Shown in pieces: positions 7,087-15,617 of a stretch of DNA of 16,480 bases. The number at the start of each line of letters is the position of its first letter. Positions within the stretch are counted from its first letter, which is position 1. The translations under genes were made by a program, and so were the position numbers. The notes below the pieces were generated by a model that saw nothing but the letters and a program-made list of their open reading frames with translations, made no database searches and had not been told where the DNA came from. Source of the stretch: Eubacteriales bacterium (GTDB taxonomy: Bacteria; Bacillota; Clostridia; Lachnospirales; Lachnospiraceae); NCBI GenBank assembly GCA_030536565.1, contig JAUNPT010000029.1, positions 1-16,480 on the forward strand, written 5' to 3'.

Positions 7087-8106
7087 TTAGCGGTTCTTGT
7101 ACATTTTCTCATAGTAATCCTGGTATTCACCAGAAATGATTGTTTCCCACCATTCCCTGTTGTCTAAATACCACTGGATTGTCATGGCGATACCATCTTC
7201 AAATCTGGTCTCTGGAAGCCAGCCAAGTTCATTGTGAATTTTAGCCGGGTCTATAGCATAACGCATATCATGTCCTTTACGGTCGGCTACATAGGTTATA
7301 AGACTTTCTGGTTTACCGAGAGCTTTGCAGATGATTTTAACGATATCTATATTTTTCATCTCGTTATGTCCGCCAACATTATATACTTCACCAACACGTC
7401 CATTGTGTATAATGAGGTCTATAGCCTTACAGTGGTCTTTGACATAGAGCCAGTCACGTACATTTAAGCCTTTGCCATAAACTGGGAGCGGCTTATTATT
7501 TAATGCGTTGGCAATCATTAAAGGAATAAGTTTTTCTGGGAAGTGATATGGCCCGTAGTTATTAGAACAGCGGCTGATAGTGACAGGAAGTCCGTAGGTT
7601 CTGTGGTAAGCAAGTACAAGTAAATCAGCGCCAGCCTTTGATGAGCTGTAAGGGCTGCTTGTATGTATCGGAGTTTCCTCAGTGAAGAAAAGGTCAGGTC
7701 TGTCCAGAGGCAGATCACCATAAACTTCATCAGTAGATACCTGGTGATATCTCTTAATACCATATTTGCGGCATGCGTCCATAAGAACTGCAGTACCCTT
7801 AATGTTAGTGTCAAGGAACACTTCAGGATTTTCAATTGAACGGTCAACATGTGACTCAGCTGCAAAATTGACAACTATGTCAGGCTTTTCTTCTTCAAAT
7901 AATTTATAAACTGCTTCGCGGTCTGTAATGCTTTCCTTAACAAAGCGGAAATTGGGATTATCAATTACAGGTGCAAGAGTTGAAAGGTTTCCTGCGTATG
8001 TCAGGCAGTCAAGACATACTATGCGGTAGTCAGGGTATTTGTCTAACATATGAAATACGAAGTTGCTGCCGATAAATCCGGCACCGCCGGTTACAATTAT
8101 TGTCAT
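7087..8106 (-). CDS. rfbB: dTDP-glucose 4,6-dehydratase
   Basis: This enzyme converts dTDP-glucose to dTDP-4-keto-6-deoxyglucose with tightly bound NAD. The 339-residue extended SDR protein shows GGAGFIGS at 7-14, AAESHVDRS at 82-90, STDEVYGDL at 124-132 (carrying the Thr-Asp-Glu active-site residues), Tyr153/Lys157 in the YSSSK motif, and the sugar-nucleotide loop NNYGPYHFPEKLIPL. Length is typical. The start has AAGGAG seven bases upstream. It follows rfbA by 19 bases. Its product could also feed the DegT aminotransferase encoded at 10670. Confidence 0.97.
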   Translation of the reverse strand: MTIIVTGGAGFIGSNFVFHMLDKYPDYRIVCLDCLTYAGNLSTLAPVIDNPNFRFVKESITDREAVYKLFEEEKPDIVVNFAAESHVDRSIENPEVFLDTNIKGTAVLMDACRKYGIKRYHQVSTDEVYGDLPLDRPDLFFTEETPIHTSSPYSSSKAGADLLVLAYHRTYGLPVTISRCSNNYGPYHFPEKLIPLMIANALNNKPLPVYGKGLNVRDWLYVKDHCKAIDLIIHNGRVGEVYNVGGHNEMKNIDIVKIICKALGKPESLITYVADRKGHDMRYAIDPAKIHNELGWLPETRFEDGIAMTIQWYLDNREWWETIISGEYQDYYEKMYKNR

Positions 8107-8125
8107 AAGTAATCTCCTTTGTTAA

Positions 8126-9022
8126 TTAGTGAAGTTTGTCAATAAACTTGCCATCTAGGACGTCTTTAAGATATTGTCCGTACTGGTTCTTTTTTAATAC
8201 CTCATAAACCTTTAATACCTCGTCTCTTGTAATCCAGCCATTCAGGTAGGCAATTTCTTCAAGACATGCAATCTTGCGGTGCTGATGGGTTTCAACAGTT
8301 TTGACGAAATTAGTGGCTTCGACAAGGCTTTCGTGTGTACCTGTGTCAAGCCAGGTAAAGCCCTGTCCAAGAAGCTCAACATTCAGACAGCCCTTCTTGA
8401 GATAGATTCGGTTTAAGTCAGTGATTTCAAGCTCTCCACGTGCAGATGGCTTGAGATTTTTTGCATATTCAACAACTTTATTGTCATAGAAATAAAGGCC
8501 TGTTACGCAGTAGTTGCTCTTTGGCTTTTCAGGCTTTTCTTCAATAGAAACAGCCTTCCCGTCATTATCAAATTCAACAATACCGAAACGCTCCGGGTCA
8601 TCGACATAATAGCCGAATACAGTTGCACCCTTACCGCTTTCAGCATTGGCAACGGCTGTGTTAATACGTTTGTTAAGTCCATGACCTGCAAAAATATTGT
8701 CTCCAAGAACCATGGCGACAGTGTCAGTGCCAATAAATTCTTCACCGATAATAAAGGCCTGTGCAAGTCCGTCCGGACTTGGCTGGACAGCGTAGGTAAG
8801 ATTAACACCGAATTGGTGTCCGTCACCTAACAATTCTTTAAAACGAGGTGTATCATGTTGTGTAGAAATAATAAGAATGTCTCTGATTCCAGCATTCATA
8901 AGTACTGACATTGGATAGTAAATCATCGGTTTGTCATAGACTGGTAACAGCTGCTTAGATGTTACCCTTGTAAGTGGGTAAAGGCGTGTGCCTGAACCGC
9001 CTGCCAAGATAATTCCTTTCAT
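8126..9022 (-). CDS. rfbA: Glucose-1-phosphate thymidylyltransferase
   Basis: This is the first enzyme of the pathway: glucose-1-phosphate plus dTTP gives dTDP-glucose. It shows the nucleotidyltransferase signature GGSGTRLYPLT (8-18), Lys23 and SKQLLPVYDKPM, PSPDGLAQAF at 81-90, GDN at 107-109 (metal Asp) and EEKPEKPKSNYCVTGLYFYD. I place the start at 9022 (MKGIILAGG, 298 aa) because GGAG (9029-9032) lies six bases upstream. The in-frame ATG at 9034 would put that site inside codons 1-2. It is the first gene of the rfbABDC operon, with a leader of about 107 nt after a MerR-type promoter. Confidence 0.96.
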   Translation of the reverse strand: MKGIILAGGSGTRLYPLTRVTSKQLLPVYDKPMIYYPMSVLMNAGIRDILIISTQHDTPRFKELLGDGHQFGVNLTYAVQPSPDGLAQAFIIGEEFIGTDTVAMVLGDNIFAGHGLNKRINTAVANAESGKGATVFGYYVDDPERFGIVEFDNDGKAVSIEEKPEKPKSNYCVTGLYFYDNKVVEYAKNLKPSARGELEITDLNRIYLKKGCLNVELLGQGFTWLDTGTHESLVEATNFVKTVETHQHRKIACLEEIAYLNGWITRDEVLKVYEVLKKNQYGQYLKDVLDGKFIDKLH

Positions 9023-9135
9023 TTTAAACTCCATTCCGGAGCACTTTATGAGGCGTGGCGTATGCCATCAGGGTTATTTGTCATGCTCCTTATAATATGA
9101 TTATTGTATTTTTAAGCTGATATCATTATGTATAT

Positions 9136-9166
9136 AGTATAAAAGGTTACGTAACGTAACCTTCAA
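9136..9166 (-). promoter_or_regulatory. MerR-type promoter and operator of the rfbABDC operon
   Basis: On the minus strand there is a TTGAAG -35 (9161-9166) and a TATACT -10 (9136-9141), separated by 19 bp. This spacing is too long for normal sigma-A initiation but diagnostic of MerR-activated promoters. The spacer is filled by a perfect palindrome at 9143-9163: arms AAGGTTACGT and ACGTAACCTT around one central base. It overlaps the inner half of the -35, as MerR operators do. It reads toward rfbA. The gene ending 33 bases upstream encodes a MerR-family regulator. The elements are directly visible; the regulator-operator pairing is inferred. Confidence 0.8.
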
Positions 9167-9198
9167 GTAGAAAATGAAATGTATTAAATTTAGTACAA

Positions 9199-10488
9199 TT
9201 ATCTGCATATAAATAATCCGGCATCCTTTGTTATGGTTAATGCTCTGCCTTCTTGTTTAAGCTGGGAGGATAAAAAATTCTTGAAGTCAGTATAACGGTT
9301 CAAAAGATACTGGTTTTGGTTGCCATGGCAGGAGAGTATGTAATCAATTAGAGGTTCTGGTTTATTTATCTGAAGTGAATCCTCATAGTTTTTTAATTCT
9401 ATTGAAGAAAAATAGGGCTCTAAAATGGAAGCACCATTTTCCAGTCCGAATTTTTCGTAAAGTTTATTTTTTGATAAAACAATACGTTCATCGAATTTTT
9501 TAACGAGCAAATTGATTTCTTTCATATGATTAGAGCTGTAGGAGCTGCATACGAAAATGCCTCCAGGCTTTAGCACTCTGCGTATCTGCTGCAGTACACA
9601 GTTAAGGCTGTCGCAGTAAAATAATACATGGTTTGCAATAATAATATCAAAGGAATTGTCCTTGTATGGAATACTGGCACAGTCAAAGGCCTTGTATTTT
9701 ATTTTAAATTCAGAATCAGAGGAAATAGCTTTATCATAGGCGGATTTTTTATGTAAAACCTTTTGTCTGTCTATGCTGCGTTTTGCGTCCCGTAACATTC
9801 CGCCTGAAATATCAGATAAGGTGATGTTAAGGCTGCCGGGTATCAGATTGTAATTCTGAACCCAAAGCGAACCATCACCGCAGCCAAGCTCAAGTACTTC
9901 AAGGCGCTTAGCAAAGCTCATACAGTGTTCATCAAAAGCTGCATTAAGATAAGTGGAAGCGGCTGTGCATAACTGGCGGAATACCCATGGAAACCAGCCT
10001 TCTGTGTTAGTCGAATATAAGGTATGCAGACTGATTCTTGCAGAAATATTACTGGCATTCTGGTACTGGGTTTCAAGGCTGTTTTCCATATTTGTAAGAT
10101 GGATAAGATTAAGCATGTTGTTCCAGTCAATTGATTTGTTTTTTTGTATGGCTTTTGTAGTGCTTGTGATTGCCTGGTCAACCAGCTGCATCTGTGCAAT
10201 ACGGTCCTTGATAAGCTTTTGCTGCAGCTTAAGGGAAGTTAAAAGGACGTGGTAGTCAGAGTCGCCGATAGTAAGTTTTTTGATTTCCTCCAAAGAAAAA
10301 CCCAGATATTTTAATAAGAGGATTTGCTGGAGTCTTGTGAAATCGGCTTCTGAATAGAAGCGTGCACCTGTATTGCTTATATAAGCTGGTTTTAAAATAT
10401 CCTGTTGGTCGTAGTAACGGATTGTCCGGACAGAAATATGTGCTTTTTTTGCAAACTGTCCAGAGGTGTAAAGGGTTGATTTATCCAT
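9199..10488 (-). CDS. MerR-family regulator fused to a class I SAM-dependent methyltransferase domain
   Basis: This is a 429-residue two-domain protein. Residues 6-75 are a MerR winged helix: SGQFAKKAHISVRTIRYYDQ, then LKPAYISNTGARFYSEADF, then a third helical part. A helical dimerisation segment follows (about 80-118). A linker with an aromatic patch (GWFPWVFRQL, 164-173) leads to a Rossmann methyltransferase domain: motif I VLELGCGDG at 198-206, an acidic post-I strand SDISGGML at 225-232, motif IV FDIIIANHVLFY at 280-291 and LKPGG at 306-310. The MerR half should bind a palindrome in a 19-bp-spaced promoter. One is found directly downstream, in front of rfbA. Whether the methyltransferase half is catalytic or only a ligand sensor is unknown. 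The start at 10488 has AAGGAA about eight bases upstream. It is divergent from the glycan operon at 10670. Confidence 0.9.
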   Translation of the reverse strand: MDKSTLYTSGQFAKKAHISVRTIRYYDQQDILKPAYISNTGARFYSEADFTRLQQILLLKYLGFSLEEIKKLTIGDSDYHVLLTSLKLQQKLIKDRIAQMQLVDQAITSTTKAIQKNKSIDWNNMLNLIHLTNMENSLETQYQNASNISARISLHTLYSTNTEGWFPWVFRQLCTAASTYLNAAFDEHCMSFAKRLEVLELGCGDGSLWVQNYNLIPGSLNITLSDISGGMLRDAKRSIDRQKVLHKKSAYDKAISSDSEFKIKYKAFDCASIPYKDNSFDIIIANHVLFYCDSLNCVLQQIRRVLKPGGIFVCSSYSSNHMKEINLLVKKFDERIVLSKNKLYEKFGLENGASILEPYFSSIELKNYEDSLQINKPEPLIDYILSCHGNQNQYLLNRYTDFKNFLSSQLKQEGRALTITKDAGLFICR

Positions 10489-10519
10489 GGTATTTTCCTT
10501 ATATTTACTGATTTTATAA

Positions 10520-10528
10520 ATTATATCA
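10520..10528 (-). promoter_or_regulatory. Extended -10 promoter of the MerR-methyltransferase gene
   Basis: On the minus strand, TATAAT (10520-10525) is preceded by TG one base away (10527-10528), an extended -10, 31 bases upstream of the start codon. No good -35 is seen at 17 bp, which is tolerated with an extended -10. It lacks the palindrome found at rfbA, so no direct autoregulation is evident. Confidence 0.5.
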
Positions 10529-10552
10529 CATTTTGACAGATTATTGTGCTGA

Positions 10553-10581
10553 TTGCGGTTTTTATATATATATGGTAATAT
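10553..10581 (+). promoter_or_regulatory. Candidate promoter of the glycan-assembly operon
   Basis: TTGCGG (10553-10558) and TAATAT (10576-10581) are 17 bp apart, with TG one base before the -10. This would give a leader of about 80 nt before the aminotransferase ATG at 10670. The region is very AT-rich, so chance matches are possible. Confidence 0.4.
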
Positions 10582-10669
10582 ATGGCGTAGTTATAAGGAA
10601 TTTACATATAAGAATATATATAGCAAAAAGTGATAATAATGAGATATCAGCATAAGAAAGGCATGTAGT

Positions 10670-11872
10670 ATGACAAAGAGGTTAAATGTTCCGTTTTCAC
10701 CGCCAGATATAACGGAGGAAGAAATTCAGGCTGTAGCAGAGGTTATGAGATCAGGCTGGCTGACCACAGGGCCTAAGACTAAGGAATTGGAAAGACAGGT
10801 GGCACAGTTTACACATACAAGCAGGGCGGTATGCCTTAATTCGGCAACTGCATGTGCTGAGACTGCACTTAGACTATTTGGCATAGGGCCGGGCGATGAG
10901 GTTATTGTCCCGGCATACACATATACGGCTTCAGCAAGCGTTGTGTGTCATGTGGGAGCGCAGCTTAAGCTTATTGATGTGAAAAAGGGCAGCTGGGAGC
11001 TTGATTACGATGCTCTCGAGGCTGCAATTACAGAAAAAACCAAGGCAGTAATTCCTGTAGATATCGGTGGTGTCATGGTTGATTATGACAGGATACTAAG
11101 GATAGCAGAAAGCAGGAAAGGAATGTTTAAGCCTTCGGGCATGATGCAGGAAGCTCTTGGAAGAATACTTGTACTTGCAGATTCAGCCCATGGCTTTGGT
11201 GCGTCAAGAGATGGGAAAATGAGCGGACAGTGTGCAGATTTCACAAGCTTTTCATTTCACGCCGTTAAGAATTTTACGACTGGTGAGGGCGGTGCTCTCT
11301 GCTGGCGTGACATTGCCGGAATTGATAATGAATACATCTATAAACAGGCAATGCTTCTGACGCTGCATGGGCAGTCGAAGGACGCTTTGGCTAAAACACA
11401 GCTTGGAGCATGGGAATATGATATAGTCGGGCCATATTATAAGTGCAACATGACTGATATGGCAGCAGCAGTAGGACTTGTGCAGATGAAGCGTTATCCA
11501 GGTCTTCTGCAAAGAAGAAAAGAAATCATAAACAGATATGATGAAGGAATTAAGGCTGAGGATATAATGACACTCACACATTTCACAGAAAATATCACGT
11601 CAAGCGGACATCTGTTTCTGGTTCGTCTTCTTGGAAAAGATGTAAACGACAGGAATGCTCTTATTACGGGAATGGCAAAGGAGGGAGTGGCAGCAAATGT
11701 GCATTATAAACCGCTTCCAATGATGACAGCATACAAGAATCTGGGATTTGATATCAAGGATTTTCCAAATTCTTATGAGATGTACCATAACGAAATTACA
11801 CTGCCATTACACACCTGCTTAACAGATGAACAGGTTGAGTATGTAATAGACACATTTAACAAATTAAGATAG
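10670..11872 (+). CDS. DegT/DnrJ/EryC1-family PLP-dependent sugar aminotransferase
   Basis: This enzyme transfers an amino group, usually from glutamate, to a keto-sugar nucleotide. The 400-residue protein has the family N-terminus (VPFSPPDITEEEI, then SGWLTTGPKTKELE at 28-41), NSATACAETAL at 57-67 and DEVIVPAYTYTASA at 76-89. The PLP-contacting Asp171 is in ADSAH. The internal aldimine Lys200 is in FSFHAVKNFTTGEGG. The C-terminal part carries HYKPLPMM and LPLHTCL. It is the first gene of the plus-strand operon and precedes a phosphoglycosyl transferase by 12 bases. Together with the dehydratase at 13702 it could make a UDP-4-amino-4,6-dideoxy-N-acetylhexosamine, as PglE and PglF do. The RfbB product dTDP-4-keto-6-deoxyglucose is an alternative substrate. 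The start has AAAGG eight bases upstream. Confidence 0.92.
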   Translation: MTKRLNVPFSPPDITEEEIQAVAEVMRSGWLTTGPKTKELERQVAQFTHTSRAVCLNSATACAETALRLFGIGPGDEVIVPAYTYTASASVVCHVGAQLKLIDVKKGSWELDYDALEAAITEKTKAVIPVDIGGVMVDYDRILRIAESRKGMFKPSGMMQEALGRILVLADSAHGFGASRDGKMSGQCADFTSFSFHAVKNFTTGEGGALCWRDIAGIDNEYIYKQAMLLTLHGQSKDALAKTQLGAWEYDIVGPYYKCNMTDMAAAVGLVQMKRYPGLLQRRKEIINRYDEGIKAEDIMTLTHFTENITSSGHLFLVRLLGKDVNDRNALITGMAKEGVAANVHYKPLPMMTAYKNLGFDIKDFPNSYEMYHNEITLPLHTCLTDEQVEYVIDTFNKLR

Positions 11873-11884
11873 AGGCAAAAATTT

Positions 11885-12574
11885 ATGGAATTACGCAAAT
11901 GGAGTGATATACCTGAACGAATGAGAACCAGAGAAGTCAGGAGATATTACAATATAATAATAAGACACAGCGGCTGGCTGCATATGAAACGCATTCTGGA
12001 CGTGGCGGCAGCGTGTTTGCTGCTGCTGGTGTTAGGCATTCCAATGATTTTTATAGGGCTGGCAATAAAGCTGGATTCACCGGGGCCGGTATTTTTCAGA
12101 CAGGAGCGCATAACACAGTATGGCAGGATATTTAAAATATTCAAGTTCAGGACAATGGTTGCTAATGCCAGTCAGATAGGAACTGCTGTCACTGTAGATA
12201 ACGATATGAGAATCACAGGGATTGGTGCATTTTTAAGAAAGTACAGATTGGACGAATTTCCACAGCTGTTTAATATTATTGCAGGAGATATGACTCTTGT
12301 AGGCACAAGACCAGAGGTGGCGAAATATGTAAATCAGTATACTCCTGAAATGTATGCAACACTTCTTCTTCCGGCAGGGCTTACATCAAGAACAAGCATT
12401 GCCTACAAGGACGAGGATAAGCTCCTTAAGAATGCGGACGATGCAGATAAGGTTTATGTAGAGGAAGTGCTTCCATGTAAGATGAAGTACAATCTGGAGA
12501 GTATAAGAAAATTCGGTATCTGGTCAGACATGAGCGTTTTGTGGGATACCTTTGTATCGGTGCTGAAACGGTGA
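11885..12574 (+). CDS. Initiating sugar transferase (polyprenyl-phosphate glycosyl-1-phosphate transferase, PglC/RfbP type)
   Basis: This is a membrane enzyme that moves a sugar-1-phosphate from a UDP-sugar onto undecaprenyl phosphate, starting glycan assembly at the cytoplasmic face. The 229-residue protein is the short monotopic form without the multi-TM N-terminus of WbaP. It has a basic N-terminus with MKRILD at 34-39, one hydrophobic re-entrant helix (about 40-61), IKLDSPGPVFFRQER at 61-75, FKIFKFRTM at 83-91, the catalytic Asp-Glu pair 123-124 in RLDEFPQLFNII, and GDMTLVGTRPE at 134-144. Its placement between the aminotransferase and the dehydratase suggests that the amino sugar made by them is its donor. 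Confidence 0.94.
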   Translation: MELRKWSDIPERMRTREVRRYYNIIIRHSGWLHMKRILDVAAACLLLLVLGIPMIFIGLAIKLDSPGPVFFRQERITQYGRIFKIFKFRTMVANASQIGTAVTVDNDMRITGIGAFLRKYRLDEFPQLFNIIAGDMTLVGTRPEVAKYVNQYTPEMYATLLLPAGLTSRTSIAYKDEDKLLKNADDADKVYVEEVLPCKMKYNLESIRKFGIWSDMSVLWDTFVSVLKR

Positions 12575-12614
12575 AATTTAGGGATTGCAATGTATAGCAG
12601 GAATGGAGATTATA

Positions 12615-13715
12615 ATGTTTATTACAGTATGCGTAATTGCATATAATGAAGAAAAAACAATAAAGTCCATATTAGAAGATATAAGGGCACAGGACTACGA
12701 ACATGGAAAAATTGAAGTGATGCTTGTCAACAGTGCATCAACTGATAGTACCAGAAGGATTATGGAAGAATTTCGTGATGCAAATGCCAGCAGAAAGAAT
12801 GATAGTACATTTGGATTTAAAAGTGTGGCAGTTTTAGATAATCCAAAGAAAACACTGCCATGTGGCTGGAATGTTGCACTTGGAGCATATACAGGAGAGG
12901 CTGTTTTAAAGGTTGATGCACATTCATCAATTCCCAAGGATTTTGTAAGTAAGAATGTGAATGTGCTTGAGCTTGGAGAAGATGTGTGTGGAGGCCAGAG
13001 GCCTAACATAATTGATGATGATACACCGTGGAAGGAAACGCTTCTTTTGGCGGAAAGCTCCATGTTTGGCTCAAGCATTGCACCTTACAGGAATAATCCG
13101 GGACGAACTTATGTAAAGTCAATGTTTCATGCGGCATATAGAAGAAATGTGTTTGATACAATTGGGAATTTTAATGAAAAGCTTGCACGGACGGAGGACA
13201 ATGAAATTCATTACAGAATGAGAAAAGCAGGCTTTAAACTCTGTTTTGACCCTGAAATAATTTCATACCAGCATATTAGAAGCAGCCTGCCTAAGATGCT
13301 GAAACAAAAATATTCCAATGGATATTGGATTGCTCTTACAAGCGGGGTATGTCCAAAGTGCTTGTCAATTTATCATTTTGTTCCATTTGCGTTTGTTGTG
13401 GCAATTATATTGTCATCTATATGCTGTGCGGTGCTTGGGATTGTTAAAGCAGCAGGAGCAGGCTTTGGTATGTTGTATGGAATTGCGGGCGGAATCATAT
13501 ACACTTTAACAGGGCTTATGTGGGGCGTTTATTGGCTTATGGCGGTGATAATGGCGGTAATAGCGGTTATTGGCGCAAAAAATAAAAGGAATATTACATG
13601 TATTGCACTTCCGTTTTTGTTTTTTATGCTGCATATTAGTTATGGAGCTGGCACATTAATTGGAATGATAAAAATGCCTTCATGGGTGAAAGGAATTAGA
13701 AATGAACGAAACTAA
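12615..13715 (+). CDS. Family 2 glycosyltransferase, ExoA-like, with C-terminal membrane segments
   Basis: This is a GT-A fold glycosyltransferase that should extend a lipid-linked glycan at the inner membrane face. With the start at 12615 (GGAG six bases upstream) it has 366 residues. An in-frame ATG at 12585 would add ten, but its SD is poor. Visible motifs are TVCVIAYNEEKTI at 4-16, VNSASTDST at 38-46, the DXD-equivalent DAH at 101-103 in LKVDAHSSIP, GGQRPNIID at 126-134 and the acidic EDN at 194-196 before EIHYRMRKAGF. Residues about 250-350 hold three or four hydrophobic helices, as in succinoglycan ExoA. The last 14 bases overlap the next gene. Acceptor and donor cannot be read from sequence. 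Confidence 0.9.
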   Translation: MFITVCVIAYNEEKTIKSILEDIRAQDYEHGKIEVMLVNSASTDSTRRIMEEFRDANASRKNDSTFGFKSVAVLDNPKKTLPCGWNVALGAYTGEAVLKVDAHSSIPKDFVSKNVNVLELGEDVCGGQRPNIIDDDTPWKETLLLAESSMFGSSIAPYRNNPGRTYVKSMFHAAYRRNVFDTIGNFNEKLARTEDNEIHYRMRKAGFKLCFDPEIISYQHIRSSLPKMLKQKYSNGYWIALTSGVCPKCLSIYHFVPFAFVVAIILSSICCAVLGIVKAAGAGFGMLYGIAGGIIYTLTGLMWGVYWLMAVIMAVIAVIGAKNKRNITCIALPFLFFMLHISYGAGTLIGMIKMPSWVKGIRNERN

Positions 13716-15594
13716 AAAAGATAAGATGCAGTTACTTGTCAGGCGGTTTTTTCTGATAATAACAGACATTCTGCTGGTTAACGGGTCAGTTTTTTTATCA
13801 CTGATTATGCGTTTTGATGTTGATATTGCGTCAATTCCGGCTGAATATATGAAAGTATATTTTGACAATATTATACCATTTACATTGATTGCACTTATAA
13901 TATTCTGGTGCTTTAAAATGTATCATAGTCTGTGGCAGTATGCCAGCATTGCAGAATTGTATAAGATTGTTGAAGCCTGCGTGGTAACTGAGGCGGCGCA
14001 TATATGTTTTACAGCTATTATGGGGTGGATGCTTCCAAGGGCATGTTATTTTACTTCATGCATATTTTTAATATTTGCTATGGGTTCAAGCCGCTTTATG
14101 TATAGAATGATAAGGACGGCGCTCCATGATTACAGGCAGACTGGTGATGAGACACGAATCATGATTATTGGCGCCGGAGATGCGGCAAATGTACTTATGC
14201 GCGAAATCCAAAATTCAAGGTATATGATTAACTCTGTGGTGTCATGTATTATTGATGATGATCATAAGAAGGTTGGTAAATATATCCGTGGAGTTAAGGT
14301 AGTAGGAACAAGGGAAAAGATAAAAGAGGCAGCAAAGCTTTATGGGATAGATGAGATAATATTTGCAATCCCATCAGCCTCTAATGAAGTAAAAAGAGAT
14401 GTTTTAAATATCTGTAAAGAGACTGAATGTGATTTGAAGATTCTTCCAGGTGTATATCAGATGGTAGATGGGGAGATTAATGTCAATTCAATTCGTAATG
14501 TTGATGTGCTTGATCTTCTTGGAAGGGACCCTATTGATGTAGATATTGAATCAATTATGGGATATGTTAAAGGGAAGACTGTAATGGTTACAGGAGGAGG
14601 AGGCTCAATTGGTTCTGAGCTTTGCCGCCAGCTTGTAAGCCACCAGCCAAAGTGCCTGATTATATTTGATATATATGAAAATAATGCCTATGATATTCAG
14701 CAGGAGCTGCAGATTAATTATCCTGACGCAAATGTTGTGACACTTATAGGCTCAGTGCGTAATGAATCGAGGCTTGAGGCAGTTTTTGCAGAATACAGGC
14801 CGGACATAGTTTACCATGCAGCGGCTCACAAGCATGTGCCGCTTATGGAGATAAGTCCTAACGAAGCAGTTAAGAATAATGTTGTTGGAACATGGAATGT
14901 TGCAAAAATGGCAGACAAATATGGGACTGCCAGGTTTGTTATGATAAGTACAGATAAGGCTGTCAATCCTACGAATGTAATGGGTGCAACAAAGAGAATC
15001 TGTGAAATGGTTATCCAGTCATTTGCTGCTTGTTCCAAAACGAATTTTGTTGCGGTACGTTTTGGTAATGTATTGGGAAGTAATGGCTCTGTTATTCCAT
15101 TGTTTAAGAAACAGATTGAAGCTGGCGGGCCGGTGACTGTTACACATCCAGATATTATCAGGTATTTTATGACAATTCCCGAAGCTGTATCTTTAGTGCT
15201 TCAGGCTGGAGCTTACGCAAAGGGAGGAGAAATATTTATTCTGGATATGGGCGACCCTGTAAAGATTGATGACCTGGCAAAGAATTTAATCCGCCTTTCA
15301 GGTTATACACTTGGTATTAACATGGAAATTAAGTATACGGGCCTTCGTCCCGGCGAGAAGCTGTATGAGGAGCTGCTTATGAAGGAGGAGGGACTGCAGG
15401 ATACAAAGAACAGGCTTATTCATATTGGAAAACCAATTGAATTTGACAGAGAGCATTTCTTTGAGCATCTGGAAAAATTAAAGGAGGCTGCTTACAGTGA
15501 AACGGGGGATATCCGTGCATTGATTCATCAGGTGGCACCAACATATAAGCCTAAAACAGAGGCTCAGCAGGAGCATGAGGGACAGGCTTTGTAA
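13702..15594 (+). CDS. Membrane-bound nucleotide-sugar 4,6-dehydratase, PglF/WbpM/CapD type
   Basis: The protein is predicted to convert UDP-GlcNAc to a UDP-4-keto-6-deoxy sugar. At 630 residues it is full length for the class. There are four N-terminal TM helices (about 15-36, 58-72, 92-112, 116-133). A first Rossmann-like domain has GAGDAA at 157-162. The catalytic extended SDR domain starts with GKTVMVTGGGGSIGSE (291-306) and contains HAAAHKHVPLME at 372-383 and the active-site ISTDKAVNPTNVMGATKR at 415-432, in which TDK is at 417-419 and Met427 replaces the usual SDR Tyr before Lys431. The C-terminal LRPGEKLYEEL is at 548-558. The replaced Tyr is normal for PglF/WbpM enzymes. AAAGGA about eight bases upstream supports the start, which overlaps the preceding glycosyltransferase by 14 bases. 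Confidence 0.94.
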   Translation: MNETKKDKMQLLVRRFFLIITDILLVNGSVFLSLIMRFDVDIASIPAEYMKVYFDNIIPFTLIALIIFWCFKMYHSLWQYASIAELYKIVEACVVTEAAHICFTAIMGWMLPRACYFTSCIFLIFAMGSSRFMYRMIRTALHDYRQTGDETRIMIIGAGDAANVLMREIQNSRYMINSVVSCIIDDDHKKVGKYIRGVKVVGTREKIKEAAKLYGIDEIIFAIPSASNEVKRDVLNICKETECDLKILPGVYQMVDGEINVNSIRNVDVLDLLGRDPIDVDIESIMGYVKGKTVMVTGGGGSIGSELCRQLVSHQPKCLIIFDIYENNAYDIQQELQINYPDANVVTLIGSVRNESRLEAVFAEYRPDIVYHAAAHKHVPLMEISPNEAVKNNVVGTWNVAKMADKYGTARFVMISTDKAVNPTNVMGATKRICEMVIQSFAACSKTNFVAVRFGNVLGSNGSVIPLFKKQIEAGGPVTVTHPDIIRYFMTIPEAVSLVLQAGAYAKGGEIFILDMGDPVKIDDLAKNLIRLSGYTLGINMEIKYTGLRPGEKLYEELLMKEEGLQDTKNRLIHIGKPIEFDREHFFEHLEKLKEAAYSETGDIRALIHQVAPTYKPKTEAQQEHEGQAL

Positions 15595-15617
15595 TACAAA
15601 GGAAGATTAGACATAAG

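Noticed and set aside
9046..9084. A 12-codon leader peptide (ATG at 9084, minus strand) in the rfbA 5' region with AAGGAG nearby
   Set aside because: The AAGGAG is only one base from the ATG, too close for efficient initiation, and the peptide has no informative composition.
9181..9196. Near-palindrome GTATTAAATTTAGTAC between the MerR-methyltransferase stop and the rfbA -35, considered as a second operator
   Set aside because: It is AT-rich, imperfect, unrelated to the 9143-9163 palindrome and could arise by chance in such sequence.
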